From NCBI GenBank assembly GCA_020073015.1, contig JAIQFZ010000022.1:18110-82109 (forward strand): 64,000 nucleotides of DNA. Reading direction: 5' to 3'. The translations under genes were made by a program, and so were the position numbers. Below the pieces are notes generated by a model that worked only from the letters and a program-made list of their open reading frames with translations, did not search any database and was not told the origin of the DNA. Positions 26,739 to 35,238 of this stretch are shown here, in pieces. The stretch comes from Terriglobia bacterium (GTDB taxonomy: Bacteria; Acidobacteriota; Terriglobia; Terriglobales; Acidobacteriaceae). The first letter of the stretch is position 1. Each line of letters opens with the position of its first letter.

Positions 26739-26746
26739 GATTCATT

Positions 26747-28441
26747 ATGCAGAGTCACATACTTTCGATCATCCTCTTCACGCCGCTGGTGGGCGCGTTC
26801 GTGCTCCTGTTTGTCCCCAAGGAGAACAAGGACGCGATCCGCTGGATTGCAAACATCTTCGCGCTCGGCGGCTTCCTGATTTCGATCCCGCTGGTGCCGA
26901 TGTTCTGGGCGCAGCGCTTCGATGCCACGCAGCAGTTCAAGTTCATGGAAGGCTCGGCGAACAACTGGATCCCCTCGATTGGCGCGGGTTACGTGCTCGG
27001 CATCGACGGCATCTCGTTCCTGCTGATCATGCTGACCACGCTGCTGGGATGGGTCTCGATCCTCTCGTCGTGGACCGCGATCGAGAGCCGCGTGAAGGAA
27101 TACTATGTCTGGTTCCTGGTGTTGCAGACGGGCATGCTCGGCGTCTTCATGGCGCTCGATTTCTTCCTCTTTTTCGTGTTCTGGGAAGCGATGCTGGTGC
27201 CGATGTACTTGCTGATCGGCATCTGGGGCGGGCCCAACAAGCTTTACGCCGCGATCAAGTTTTTCCTGTACACGTTGCTGGGCTCGGTGATGATGTTGCT
27301 GGGCATCTTGTTCCTGTACTTCCATCACCACGCGGTCACGGGCATCTATACGTTCAGCATTCCCGAGCTGTACAAAACGGCGCCGCAAATTCCGTTCCAT
27401 GCCGCGATCTGGCTATTCCTTGCCTTCTTCCTCGGATTCGCAATCAAAGTCCCGATGTTCCCGTTCCACACCTGGCTGCCGGACGCACACGTCGAGGCGC
27501 CCACGGCGGGCTCGGTGATTCTGGCGGGCGTTCTGCTGAAGATGGGGACGTACGGATTCGTCCGCTTCTCGCTGCCGTTCTTCCCGCAGGTGCTCTCCAG
27601 TACCGCTACATTCCTGAACGTGACGACTCGCGGCTGGATGATCGGCATTTCGCTGGTCGGCATTATTTATGGCGCGCTCGTCTCACTCATGCAGAAGGAC
27701 ATGAAGAAGCTGGTGGCGTATTCATCGGTCAGCCACCTGGGCTTCTGCACGCTGGGCATCTTCGCGCTGAACCCGGCGGGGCTGAGCGGATCGGTGCTGC
27801 AGCAGATCAACCACGGCATCTCGACTGGCGCGCTCTTCTTGATCGTCGGCATTCTCTATGAGCGGCGGCACACGCGCGAGATCGCGGAGTACGGCGGCAT
27901 TTCGAACGTCATGCCGGTGTACGCGACGATCACCATGATTATGTTTCTCTCTTCGATGGGGCTGCCTCTGCTGAACGGCTTCGTCGGCGAGTTCACCATC
28001 CTGCAGGGAACGTTCACCGAGAGCTGGAAGTGGGCGGCGTGGGCCGCGCCGGGCGTGGTGCTGGCGGCCGCGTATCTGCTGTGGCTCTACCAGCGTGTGT
28101 TCTTCGGCACGGTTACGAATCCGAAGAACGAAAAGCTGCATGACCTGACGCTGCGCGAGATTCTCACGTTCGTTCCGCTGATCATTGCTGCGTTCTGGAT
28201 CGGCCTGTATCCGAAGCCGTTCTTCCAGATTCTCGAGCAACCGGTCAATCAGATTGTGCTGACGGTTCGCCCGGGTTATCCGATTCCGGGATATCCGAAT
28301 GCGACTCCGGCGGTAAACGCGCAAGCCGCACCTGTAACCACGCCAGCGCAGATCCCCGCTACGGCCGTGACCGCGCCGACAGCGCCCGTTGCCAAGCCAG
28401 CGCACGCGGCCGCAGCCGCGAAACCGAAAGGGAGCTTCTAG
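26747..28441 (+). CDS. nuoM: NADH-quinone oxidoreductase subunit M (NuoM)
   Basis: 564 residues. The antiporter-like core includes FLFFVFWEAMLVPMYLLIG (about 139-157, pump Glu in FWEAML), KVPMFPFHTWLPDAHVEAPTAGSVILAGVLLKMGTYGF and DMKKLVAYSSVSHLGF. About 14 membrane helices precede residue 505. The last 55 residues are an Ala/Pro/Thr-rich tail ending in AAAAAKPKGSF, absent from typical NuoM and similar in style to the NuoC N-terminal extension. Its TAG overlaps the nuoN GTG start by one base. Confidence 0.97.
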   Translation: MQSHILSIILFTPLVGAFVLLFVPKENKDAIRWIANIFALGGFLISIPLVPMFWAQRFDATQQFKFMEGSANNWIPSIGAGYVLGIDGISFLLIMLTTLLGWVSILSSWTAIESRVKEYYVWFLVLQTGMLGVFMALDFFLFFVFWEAMLVPMYLLIGIWGGPNKLYAAIKFFLYTLLGSVMMLLGILFLYFHHHAVTGIYTFSIPELYKTAPQIPFHAAIWLFLAFFLGFAIKVPMFPFHTWLPDAHVEAPTAGSVILAGVLLKMGTYGFVRFSLPFFPQVLSSTATFLNVTTRGWMIGISLVGIIYGALVSLMQKDMKKLVAYSSVSHLGFCTLGIFALNPAGLSGSVLQQINHGISTGALFLIVGILYERRHTREIAEYGGISNVMPVYATITMIMFLSSMGLPLLNGFVGEFTILQGTFTESWKWAAWAAPGVVLAAAYLLWLYQRVFFGTVTNPKNEKLHDLTLREILTFVPLIIAAFWIGLYPKPFFQILEQPVNQIVLTVRPGYPIPGYPNATPAVNAQAAPVTTPAQIPATAVTAPTAPVAKPAHAAAAAKPKGSF

Positions 28442-29949
28442 TGCTCGGTCTCTCGTCCGTCGAATACCGGCTCATGCTGCCCATGGTGGAGCTGGGCATT
28501 TTTGCGCTCGGCATTCTGATGATCGACCTGATGATTCCGCGCGAGTGGAAGTGGATGAATGCGGTGGGCGCCTTCGTGGGCGTGCTGTTCTCGGCCTTGT
28601 GCGTGTTCCAGATTCAGACCCTGTTTCCCCGCGGCGCGATTGGATTTTCTTATTCACTGCTCGTCGATCGCTTTGCCATTTACTTCTGGTATCTGTTCCT
28701 GGCCGGAGCGGGGATCGCCATCCTGATGTCGGTGCGCTATCTCGACGTCGAAAACGAACATCACGGCGAATACTACGCGCTGCTGCTGCTCTCCGTGATC
28801 GGCATGATGTGCATGGCCGCCGGGATCGATATCGTACTCATCTTCATCGGCCTGGAACTGATGGCGATTTCGACTTACGTGCTGGTCGGCTTTCTGCGGC
28901 GCGACCGGCGCTCGAACGAAGCGGCCCTGAAGTATCTGTTGCTGGGAGCATTTTCGTCCGGCATTTTTGCCTACGGACTCTCGCTGTTTTACGGGCTGTC
29001 GGGCAGCACCAACCTCAGGAGCATTGCGCAAGCTGTTTCGACTCGTAATCCGCATGACCCGGTGGTGATCATCGCGATGCTCACGACCATGGTCGGTCTG
29101 TTGTTCAAGATCGCGGCGATTCCGTTTCACCAGTGGGCGCCCGACGCCTACGAAGGCGCGCCCACCTGCATCACCGGCTTTATGTCGGTGGCAGTGAAAG
29201 CGGCGGCGTGGGCGATGTTGCTGCGCATCCTGGTGTTTGGGTTGTTCCCGCTACGCGCGGTTTACACGCCGGTGATCGTGTTCGTCTCGATTGCCACCAT
29301 GACGGGCGCGAACTTCGCCGCGCTCACGCAGACGAACACCAAGCGCCTGCTCGCCTACTCTTCGATCGCGCATGTCGGGTACATGCTGCTTGCCTTCGTG
29401 GCCATGGGGACTTCCGCTCCCAACAGTCCGGCCTTTATCGACGGCTTCAAGGGGATCCTGGTTTACCTGCTGGTGTACACGTTCATGAACCTGGGCGCGT
29501 TCGCGGTCATCACCTCGCTGCGCAACCGCAATGTGATTGGCGACGAACTCGACGACATCGCCGGGCTCTACTCGCGCGCGCCGGTCGAAGCTGTGCTGAT
29601 GTTGCTCTTTCTGCTTTCGCTCGCCGGCATCCCGCCCGCTGCCGGATTCCTCGGCAAGTACTACATCTTCCTCAGCCTGATCGAGAGCCAGCATTACTGG
29701 CTGGCCGGTGCCGCCGTTCTCTACGCACTGTTCGGACTTTATTACTATTTGAAGATTGCGAATGCGATGTTCATGCGCGAAGCGATGGAAGCGGAGCGGT
29801 TGCCCATCAGCCTGGGAATGCGCGCCGCGCTCGGAGTCACCGCGCTCGCGACCCTCGTGATCGGAGTCTATCCCGAGCCCTTCATTCGAAGCGTGAACTG
29901 GTCGCTGGGAATCGCGCAGACCCCGCACGTGGCGGCGATGTTGAAGTAG
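28441..29949 (+). CDS. nuoN: NADH-quinone oxidoreductase subunit N (NuoN)
   Basis: 502 residues from a GTG that shares a base with the nuoM stop. Core motifs are DIVLIFIGLELMAISTYVLVGF (about 135-156, with the pump Glu), FKIAAIPFHQWAPDAYEGAPTCITGFMSVAVKAAA, TNTKRLLAYSSIAHVGYMLL and LSLAGIPPAAGFLGKYY. It has about 14 helices and is the antiporter-like subunit nearest the quinone arm. It closes the operon. No T-run terminator was recognised in the 96 bp before the next gene. Confidence 0.97.
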   Translation: MLGLSSVEYRLMLPMVELGIFALGILMIDLMIPREWKWMNAVGAFVGVLFSALCVFQIQTLFPRGAIGFSYSLLVDRFAIYFWYLFLAGAGIAILMSVRYLDVENEHHGEYYALLLLSVIGMMCMAAGIDIVLIFIGLELMAISTYVLVGFLRRDRRSNEAALKYLLLGAFSSGIFAYGLSLFYGLSGSTNLRSIAQAVSTRNPHDPVVIIAMLTTMVGLLFKIAAIPFHQWAPDAYEGAPTCITGFMSVAVKAAAWAMLLRILVFGLFPLRAVYTPVIVFVSIATMTGANFAALTQTNTKRLLAYSSIAHVGYMLLAFVAMGTSAPNSPAFIDGFKGILVYLLVYTFMNLGAFAVITSLRNRNVIGDELDDIAGLYSRAPVEAVLMLLFLLSLAGIPPAAGFLGKYYIFLSLIESQHYWLAGAAVLYALFGLYYYLKIANAMFMREAMEAERLPISLGMRAALGVTALATLVIGVYPEPFIRSVNWSLGIAQTPHVAAMLK

Positions 29950-30003
29950 AAGGGATTGCCTGGAGAATTGGGCAACCATTTTTACTTCGCCCCACTCTAA
30001 TGG

Positions 30004-30022
30004 CTGGGATATGCTTGGGATA
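30004..30022 (+). promoter_or_regulatory. direct repeat TGGGATAT, possible regulator site
   Basis: Two copies of TGGGATAT, 11 bp apart (one helical turn), lie 24-42 bp before the receptor gene start. The function is unproven; the second copy could also act as a -10 region. Confidence 0.25.
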
Positions 30023-30045
30023 TCCTTACGAGAGAGAAGGCTATC

Positions 30046-33000
30046 ATGAGGCATCTCTCCGCTTCAGCTTTGCTTCTCTTGTCCTTCTGTCTCCCTCCAC
30101 TCGCAGGGGCACAGACCTCTTCCATTAGCGGTACGGTTACGGACTCGACTGCGGCGGTTGTGCCTCAGGTGAAAGTCACCGCCCGCAACCTTTCGACTAA
30201 CGTCTTGCGCAGCACGGCGACGGACGGGTCTGGAAGCTACCGGATCACGAGCCTGGTCCCAGGACTCTATGATGTGCTCGTCGAGCGGGCGGGCTTCAAG
30301 ACCGTGGAGTATTCACGGGTGGAACTCACGGTCGGTCAGGTCCAAGACCTCAGCCCGACGCTGGTTCCGAGCGCGACCCCCGAAACGATCACGGTGCACG
30401 GCGACGAAGTTGCACCGCTGGATTTGGACGATGCCCAGATCGGAAACATGGTCAAGAGCGAGCAGATCGAGAATCTGCCCATGATTCTGCGCGACCCGTA
30501 TCAGCTGATTTTGCTCTCACCAGGCGCAATTCAGGGCAATTCCATTTTGCAAGGCCTCTCGGTAAATGGTTCGCGGGAGCGCAACAACAACTTTTTGCTG
30601 GACGGCACTGACAACAATGATGCCGAGATTCCTGGCCTGACGCTGCCTCAGCCGGGACTGACTGCGCTGAATCCGGATTCTGTCCAGGAGTTTCGTGTCA
30701 TCACGAGCAATTTTCTTCCCGAGTTTGGCCGCAACACGGGAGCGGTGATTGACATCGTGAGCAAGCGCGGCACCAACGATCTCCACTCTAACGTCTACTG
30801 GTTCGGACGCTACGACGCGCTGGGTGCCCGCGACTATTTCAATCACCAGATTGATACGTTGGGGCAAGTGGCGCGCAAGGATTCATACTCTCGGAACACG
30901 TTTGGAGTCTCGAGCGGAGGTCCTCTGGTGCACGATAAGACCTTCTGGTTCGCGAGCTACGACGGCGAGCGATTCTCCACGACCCTGACGAACACCAGCT
31001 ATGTGCCGACCCAGGCGTTCAAGGCCGGAAGCTTCACATTCGACAACGTACCCATCGATGTCAGTACACCCACTTCGCCGTTTAACGTTTTCGGGTTGCC
31101 GCTGGATCCGACCATACAGAAGATCCTGGCGCTCTATCCCGCGCCGAACGGTCCCGCGGTTGACGACGTGCGCGGGCTGCTTTTCTATCCCAGCCCATCG
31201 CAGGCGACCGGCGATAACGTGAGCGTCCGGGTGGACCACAACTTCTCGCAGAAAGAAACCCTGGCGGTGCGCTACACCTTCAACCGGTACATTGACCCCA
31301 ACTTCGATCACACCGATTTCCTACCTGGCCTGGGCGGAACCGGAACTTCGCAGCGAAGACAGAATGCCACGCTGCAACTGACCTCGGTCATCGATCCCAG
31401 ACTGGTGAATAACTTTCGCCTAGGCGCAAACCGCATCAATTTCCCGCTCACTTGCGAGGGATTGAACGTTCTCGACAGCTTGGGATTGGCGGATTCGTAT
31501 GGACGAGGGTTCGATCTTCCTCTGCCCGGCGTCGCCGGGTTCGGCTGCCTGCTGATCGTCGATCGCAATGGCTCGAAGCGGTTCAGTGGCACTTATACGA
31601 TCGCGGACGACGTGACCTGGGCTCGAGGCCGGCACACTTTCAAGTTCGGGGTCGAGACGCGTGATGCTTACTCCAACAGCACGAATGGTTTTTACTCGCG
31701 GCCCACGCTGGATTTCAACAATTTCGCGAACTTTGGGGGCGCCTCTGCCTTGCCCCCAACCGGCGACCCAAAAATCGACAACAACCCAACCCTGCAGGAC
31801 ATGGTGTGGGCGCTTTTTGGCACCGTGGGATCGGTGACCCAGGCGCAATTCTTCGACAAGGGCAGCAATCGTACCGCCGATGATCTCCGCGGATTCCGCC
31901 AGAAAGATTTCGGTGCCTTCGCGCAGGACACTTTCAAAATCCTTCCCAACCTCACTTTGAACTACGGCCTTCGCTACCAGTTCAATGGTGTCCCCTACGA
32001 AGTGAATAATTTGCTTTCGACGCTCTTTGCCGATCCCAGCGGGCAAGCCCCGTTTACCTTCACCGTGGCTGGGCGGAACGAGCACGGCCTGCCGCCGCTC
32101 TACAGTAACGACTGGCACGACTTTGAGCCGCGGGTCGGAATCGCGTGGGACCCTTGGAAGAACGGCAAGACCTCGATTCGCGCGGGCTATGGTGTCTTCC
32201 ATGATCGTCTGTTCGGCCAGTTGCTGGGACTCGCGCGCGGGAACCCGCCCTTCCAGCAGGTATTCTTCGAGCCTTTTTTTGGCCTGCCGCCTTGTAATCC
32301 CCCGGCGATCCAGACTCAGTTTGGATTCTGCATCGGCCCACCCGTTTCCGCCCTGTCTTCGCCGCCGTCGCTGCCCACCTCAGCCGTCGTGAACCAGGGG
32401 GCGGGCGACCTGCCGTTCATTATCGATCCGCACCTGCGCATGCCTTACAGCCAGAGCTGGAATTTCGGAATCCAGCGTGATTTGCCTGGGAGTGTGCTCA
32501 TGGAGGTCAACTACGTGGGATCGAAGGGAACGCACCTGCTCCGTCTGGTGGATGGCAATCCTCCGCAGCCCGCTTTGGTAGCCCAGTTATTGTCCGATGG
32601 TGTTCCTCCGGAGGCACTGCAGTTTAACAACCTCTGGTTTGGTGCTGAGACAATCGGTTTGCCCTTCGATGCGGTCAACAACAACGCCTTTCTGCACGCG
32701 GAGGTTTTCAACAACGCAGCTTCGTCGATCTATCACGCCTTGCAAGCCAACGTGACCAAGCGGATGTCGCGCGGCCTCACGTTCCAGGCCGCGTATACGT
32801 GGGCGCATGCCATTGACAACTCGTCCGACCCGCTGACGCCCTCCGTCGGCAACCAGGGATTCCCACGTGATTCGCTGAATCTTGCTGCCGAGCGCGGCAA
32901 TTCCGACTTCGACGTGCGACAACGGCTGGTCATCAATTACTCCTGGACGCTTCCCTTGGGTCGCGGGCATGGCCACCTGGTCGAAGGGCTGGCGGGCACC

Positions 33001-33471
33001 GTCTTCGGAGGCTGGGAAGTGGCCGGGATCACGACCTTCTCCGGCGGCCTTCCGTACGATATCTTTACAGCGCTCGATACCGCCCATACCGGCCAGCAGC
33101 AACGCGCGGACTACAATCTGGCGGGCATGCCCCTTTCCGTCAGCAATCCGCGCACGCAAACCGGGCCGAACCCAGGCTTGTTCTCGAATCCAGCGTGGGG
33201 CAGCGCGGGCAACCTTGGGCGCAACCGCTTCTACGGTCCCGGCGTGAACCGCTGGGACATGGTTCTGCAAAAGACCTTAAGCCTTTCCGAACGCTTCAAT
33301 CTGCATTTCCGGGCCGAGAGCTACAACGTGTTCAATCGCGTCCAGTTCGGGCAGCCCGGAAACCTCATCTCCGATCAGGGTGCCCTCGGCCAGTCTACTT
33401 CCGAGGTGAGGCAACCCGACCTCACAACCGGCGCGCGGCAAATCCAGTTTGGGGTGAAGTTGAGCTTCTGA
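30046..33471 (+). CDS. TonB-dependent receptor, Oar-like, with carboxypeptidase-regulatory-like domain
   Basis: 1141 residues. A signal peptide (SALLLLSFCLPPLAGAQ) leads into an Ig-like carboxypeptidase-regulatory domain (about 25-110: SISGTVTDSTAAVVPQVKVTARN, YRITSLVPGLYDVLVERAGFK). A plug domain (about 115-240) contains the typical NGSRERNNNFLLDGTDNND segment and EFGRNTGAVIDIVSKRGTNDLH. A large beta-barrel follows, ending ARQIQFGVKLSF with a terminal Phe. Such acidobacterial Oar-type receptors import large or unknown substrates using TonB energy or act as adhesins. No substrate enzyme is next to it. A TonB gene lies at 50617-51396 on the opposite strand, far away. Confidence 0.9.
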   Translation: MRHLSASALLLLSFCLPPLAGAQTSSISGTVTDSTAAVVPQVKVTARNLSTNVLRSTATDGSGSYRITSLVPGLYDVLVERAGFKTVEYSRVELTVGQVQDLSPTLVPSATPETITVHGDEVAPLDLDDAQIGNMVKSEQIENLPMILRDPYQLILLSPGAIQGNSILQGLSVNGSRERNNNFLLDGTDNNDAEIPGLTLPQPGLTALNPDSVQEFRVITSNFLPEFGRNTGAVIDIVSKRGTNDLHSNVYWFGRYDALGARDYFNHQIDTLGQVARKDSYSRNTFGVSSGGPLVHDKTFWFASYDGERFSTTLTNTSYVPTQAFKAGSFTFDNVPIDVSTPTSPFNVFGLPLDPTIQKILALYPAPNGPAVDDVRGLLFYPSPSQATGDNVSVRVDHNFSQKETLAVRYTFNRYIDPNFDHTDFLPGLGGTGTSQRRQNATLQLTSVIDPRLVNNFRLGANRINFPLTCEGLNVLDSLGLADSYGRGFDLPLPGVAGFGCLLIVDRNGSKRFSGTYTIADDVTWARGRHTFKFGVETRDAYSNSTNGFYSRPTLDFNNFANFGGASALPPTGDPKIDNNPTLQDMVWALFGTVGSVTQAQFFDKGSNRTADDLRGFRQKDFGAFAQDTFKILPNLTLNYGLRYQFNGVPYEVNNLLSTLFADPSGQAPFTFTVAGRNEHGLPPLYSNDWHDFEPRVGIAWDPWKNGKTSIRAGYGVFHDRLFGQLLGLARGNPPFQQVFFEPFFGLPPCNPPAIQTQFGFCIGPPVSALSSPPSLPTSAVVNQGAGDLPFIIDPHLRMPYSQSWNFGIQRDLPGSVLMEVNYVGSKGTHLLRLVDGNPPQPALVAQLLSDGVPPEALQFNNLWFGAETIGLPFDAVNNNAFLHAEVFNNAASSIYHALQANVTKRMSRGLTFQAAYTWAHAIDNSSDPLTPSVGNQGFPRDSLNLAAERGNSDFDVRQRLVINYSWTLPLGRGHGHLVEGLAGTVFGGWEVAGITTFSGGLPYDIFTALDTAHTGQQQRADYNLAGMPLSVSNPRTQTGPNPGLFSNPAWGSAGNLGRNRFYGPGVNRWDMVLQKTLSLSERFNLHFRAESYNVFNRVQFGQPGNLISDQGALGQSTSEVRQPDLTTGARQIQFGVKLSF

Positions 33472-33532
33472 TCTCTCCAATCGCTTGATCGCTGGCAGGC
33501 GACCGGCCAGCCGCTTGGTTTAGAATCCCGGC

Positions 33533-33766
33533 ATGCCTATGCCGGACAAGCCTTCCGAGAAAAAGGATCCGCTCGTCGCGCTCGCGCGCTATTCCGAGAT
33601 CGGGTTCATCATTCCCGGCGCGGTCCTGCTCGGTTTCTTTCTCGGCAAGCTTTTGGACTACTGGCTGCACACCAAGTGGCTCTACCTGGTTGGCTTGCTG
33701 TTTGGCGCGGTGGTGGGATTCGCGCAGATGATTCGCATGGCGCTGGGCGCTTCCAAAGATGAATGA
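33533..33766 (+). CDS. atpZ: AtpZ/AtpI family F0F1-ATPase accessory subunit
   Basis: 77 residues with two membrane helices (about 23-43 and 49-68): YSEIGFIIPGAVLLGFFLGKLLDYWLHTKWLYLVGLLFGAVVGFAQMIRM. The G-x-x-x-G-K-x-x-D motif in helix 1 is typical of AtpZ-like proteins that accompany F0 genes and are suggested to supply divalent cations or help c-ring assembly. It overlaps the next gene by 8 bp. It heads a four-gene F0 cluster. Confidence 0.8.
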   Translation: MPMPDKPSEKKDPLVALARYSEIGFIIPGAVLLGFFLGKLLDYWLHTKWLYLVGLLFGAVVGFAQMIRMALGASKDE

Positions 33767-34199
33767 CCAGGGGAGTCCGGAAACGCCCGCACCGGACGTG
33801 CGGCTGGAGTCGTTCTATGCGCGCGCAATTCCGCGCATGCTCCGCATCATGCTGGTCGCAAGCGCCGTCCTGCTCGTGCCCGCGTTCTGGTTCTACAGCT
33901 GGGCGGGCGCGATTGGATTTGCGGCGGGCGCTGCAGTTTCCTACATCAATTTTCTCGCGCTGGCCCGCGGCGTGGAGGGCCTCGCCGAGCGCATCGTCAA
34001 TCAGCATAGTCAGGAGAAGGGCCGGAGGATCGTGCTGCGCTTTATCGCGCGATACGGATTGGTGGCTGCCGTTGCCTATGCTATATTCAAAGGTTCTGCC
34101 TGGGCCTTTCGCGGCTTCCTGTGGGGGCTGTGCGTCCCGGTAGCGGCCATGATGATCGAGGCGGGGTTCGAGGCGTACGCAGCTTTCCGGCGGAAGTGA
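33759..34199 (+). CDS. atpI: ATP synthase subunit I (AtpI-like)
   Basis: 146 residues with four hydrophobic helices (about 30-47, 50-68, 95-110 and 118-136). It has the ATP-synthase-I layout and a NFLALARGVEGLAERI connector. It overlaps atpZ by 8 bp. AtpI proteins guide c-ring assembly in the membrane and are poorly conserved, so the call leans on position between atpZ and atpB. Confidence 0.72.
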   Translation: MNDQGSPETPAPDVRLESFYARAIPRMLRIMLVASAVLLVPAFWFYSWAGAIGFAAGAAVSYINFLALARGVEGLAERIVNQHSQEKGRRIVLRFIARYGLVAAVAYAIFKGSAWAFRGFLWGLCVPVAAMMIEAGFEAYAAFRRK

Positions 34200-34265
34200 A
34201 CGACGAGGTTCGAGCCGCGATTTTTTCATAGTGGCCACCGCGGAAGGCAGGGTGCCTTCCGAACA

Positions 34266-34287
34266 GCCGGCTGGGCGCCGGCGCTAC
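34266..34287. repeat. 22-bp dispersed palindrome, copy 3 (inverted)
   Basis: On the minus strand it reads GTAGCGCCGGC-GCCCA-GCCGGC, the same family as 9275-9296 and 11485-11506. Another small hairpin (GGAAGGCA-GGG-TGCCTTCC) lies just upstream. Both are in the atpI-atpB gap. Confidence 0.65.
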
Positions 34288-34316
34288 TATCGTAGCTCGT
34301 AGCGGATCTGAATCGT

Positions 34317-35072
34317 ATGGAGCAACTGGCCTTTACAGCATTCCTGAACCGCCTGTTCGGCGCGCCGGTGCTGGCGCTGCTGCTGCGGCTGCACGTTCAT
34401 CCCAAGCATCCTGCCACGCCCATCACGAACGCGGTTGCCATGGAAATTCTGGTCGTGCTGCTGCTGACGATCTTGTTCATCGTGCTGCGCACGCGGCTCT
34501 CGGTGGAGCGGCCGGGCGCGCTGCAGCACACCATGGAAGGTATTTACGGGTTTGTCAATAACCTGGCGAGCGAGACGATTTCGCATCATCCGGAGAGGTT
34601 CGTCCCGTATCTGACCGCGCTCGGGCTATTCATCCTGAGCTGCAATCTGATCGGGGTGGTGCCGGGCCTGGAATCTCCAACGGCAGTGCCGATGGTGCCG
34701 CTGGGCTGCGCGCTGTTCACGTGGTTTTACTACCATTATTACGGGGTGAGAGAGAACGGCCCCATCGGATATTTGAAGCACTTTATCGGGCCGCAAGAGG
34801 GCATGCCGTTGGCTGTCCGGTTGTTCTTGCCGATTCTGTTGTTCCCGATTGAGGTGTTCAGTCATACGGCGCGCGTCCTGTCACTGACTGTCCGTCTTTT
34901 CGCCAACATGTTCGCGGGCGAAATGGTGACCCTGGTGTTTTTCTCGCTCGTGCCGCTGGGCATCCCAATTGTGTTCGAAGGTCTGCATATCGGCGTGTCG
35001 TTGATTCAGACGTACATTTTTGTGCTGCTCGCCTGCGTTTATCTGGGAGAGGCGACGGCGCATGAGCACTAA
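34317..35072 (+). CDS. atpB: ATP synthase F0 subunit a
   Basis: 251 residues with five to six membrane helices. The key helix ARVLSLTVRLFANMFAGEMVTLVFFSL (about 182-208) contains the essential Arg (in LTVRLFANM) that faces the c-ring carboxylate. The next helix, GLHIGVSLIQTYIFVLLACVYLGEA, carries the conserved Gln and Glu positions. The subunit forms the two ion half-channels. The loop before (SNLIG-type segment FILSCNLIGVVPGLESPT) is canonical. It is followed by a 166-bp gap with a long hairpin before atpE. Confidence 0.95.
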   Translation: MEQLAFTAFLNRLFGAPVLALLLRLHVHPKHPATPITNAVAMEILVVLLLTILFIVLRTRLSVERPGALQHTMEGIYGFVNNLASETISHHPERFVPYLTALGLFILSCNLIGVVPGLESPTAVPMVPLGCALFTWFYYHYYGVRENGPIGYLKHFIGPQEGMPLAVRLFLPILLFPIEVFSHTARVLSLTVRLFANMFAGEMVTLVFFSLVPLGIPIVFEGLHIGVSLIQTYIFVLLACVYLGEATAHEH

Positions 35073-35090
35073 ACATCAGGTCACAGGTCA

Positions 35091-35160
35091 CAGGTGTCAG
35101 GTGTCAGGTCTCAGGAATTCAACTGCAAAGGTTTTCCTGAGACCTGTGACCTGTCACCTG
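35091..35160 (+). repeat. long inverted repeat between atpB and atpE
   Basis: Bases 35091-35117 and 35134-35160 are complementary at 24 of 27 positions (CAGGTGTCAGGTGTCAGGTC and onward), with a 16-base loop. Words of the same type (ACCTGCGACCTGCCACCTGAGAC) occur at about 19035-19057 before nuoA. It could act as an mRNA-stabilising hairpin ahead of atpE. Confidence 0.7.
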
Positions 35161-35238
35161 CCTTCAGCGTGAGGGCGTTGGCTCACTCGAGCGCGGCGCT
35201 AACCACCCACTGGGGGCAATTCATATAAGGAGAAGCAA

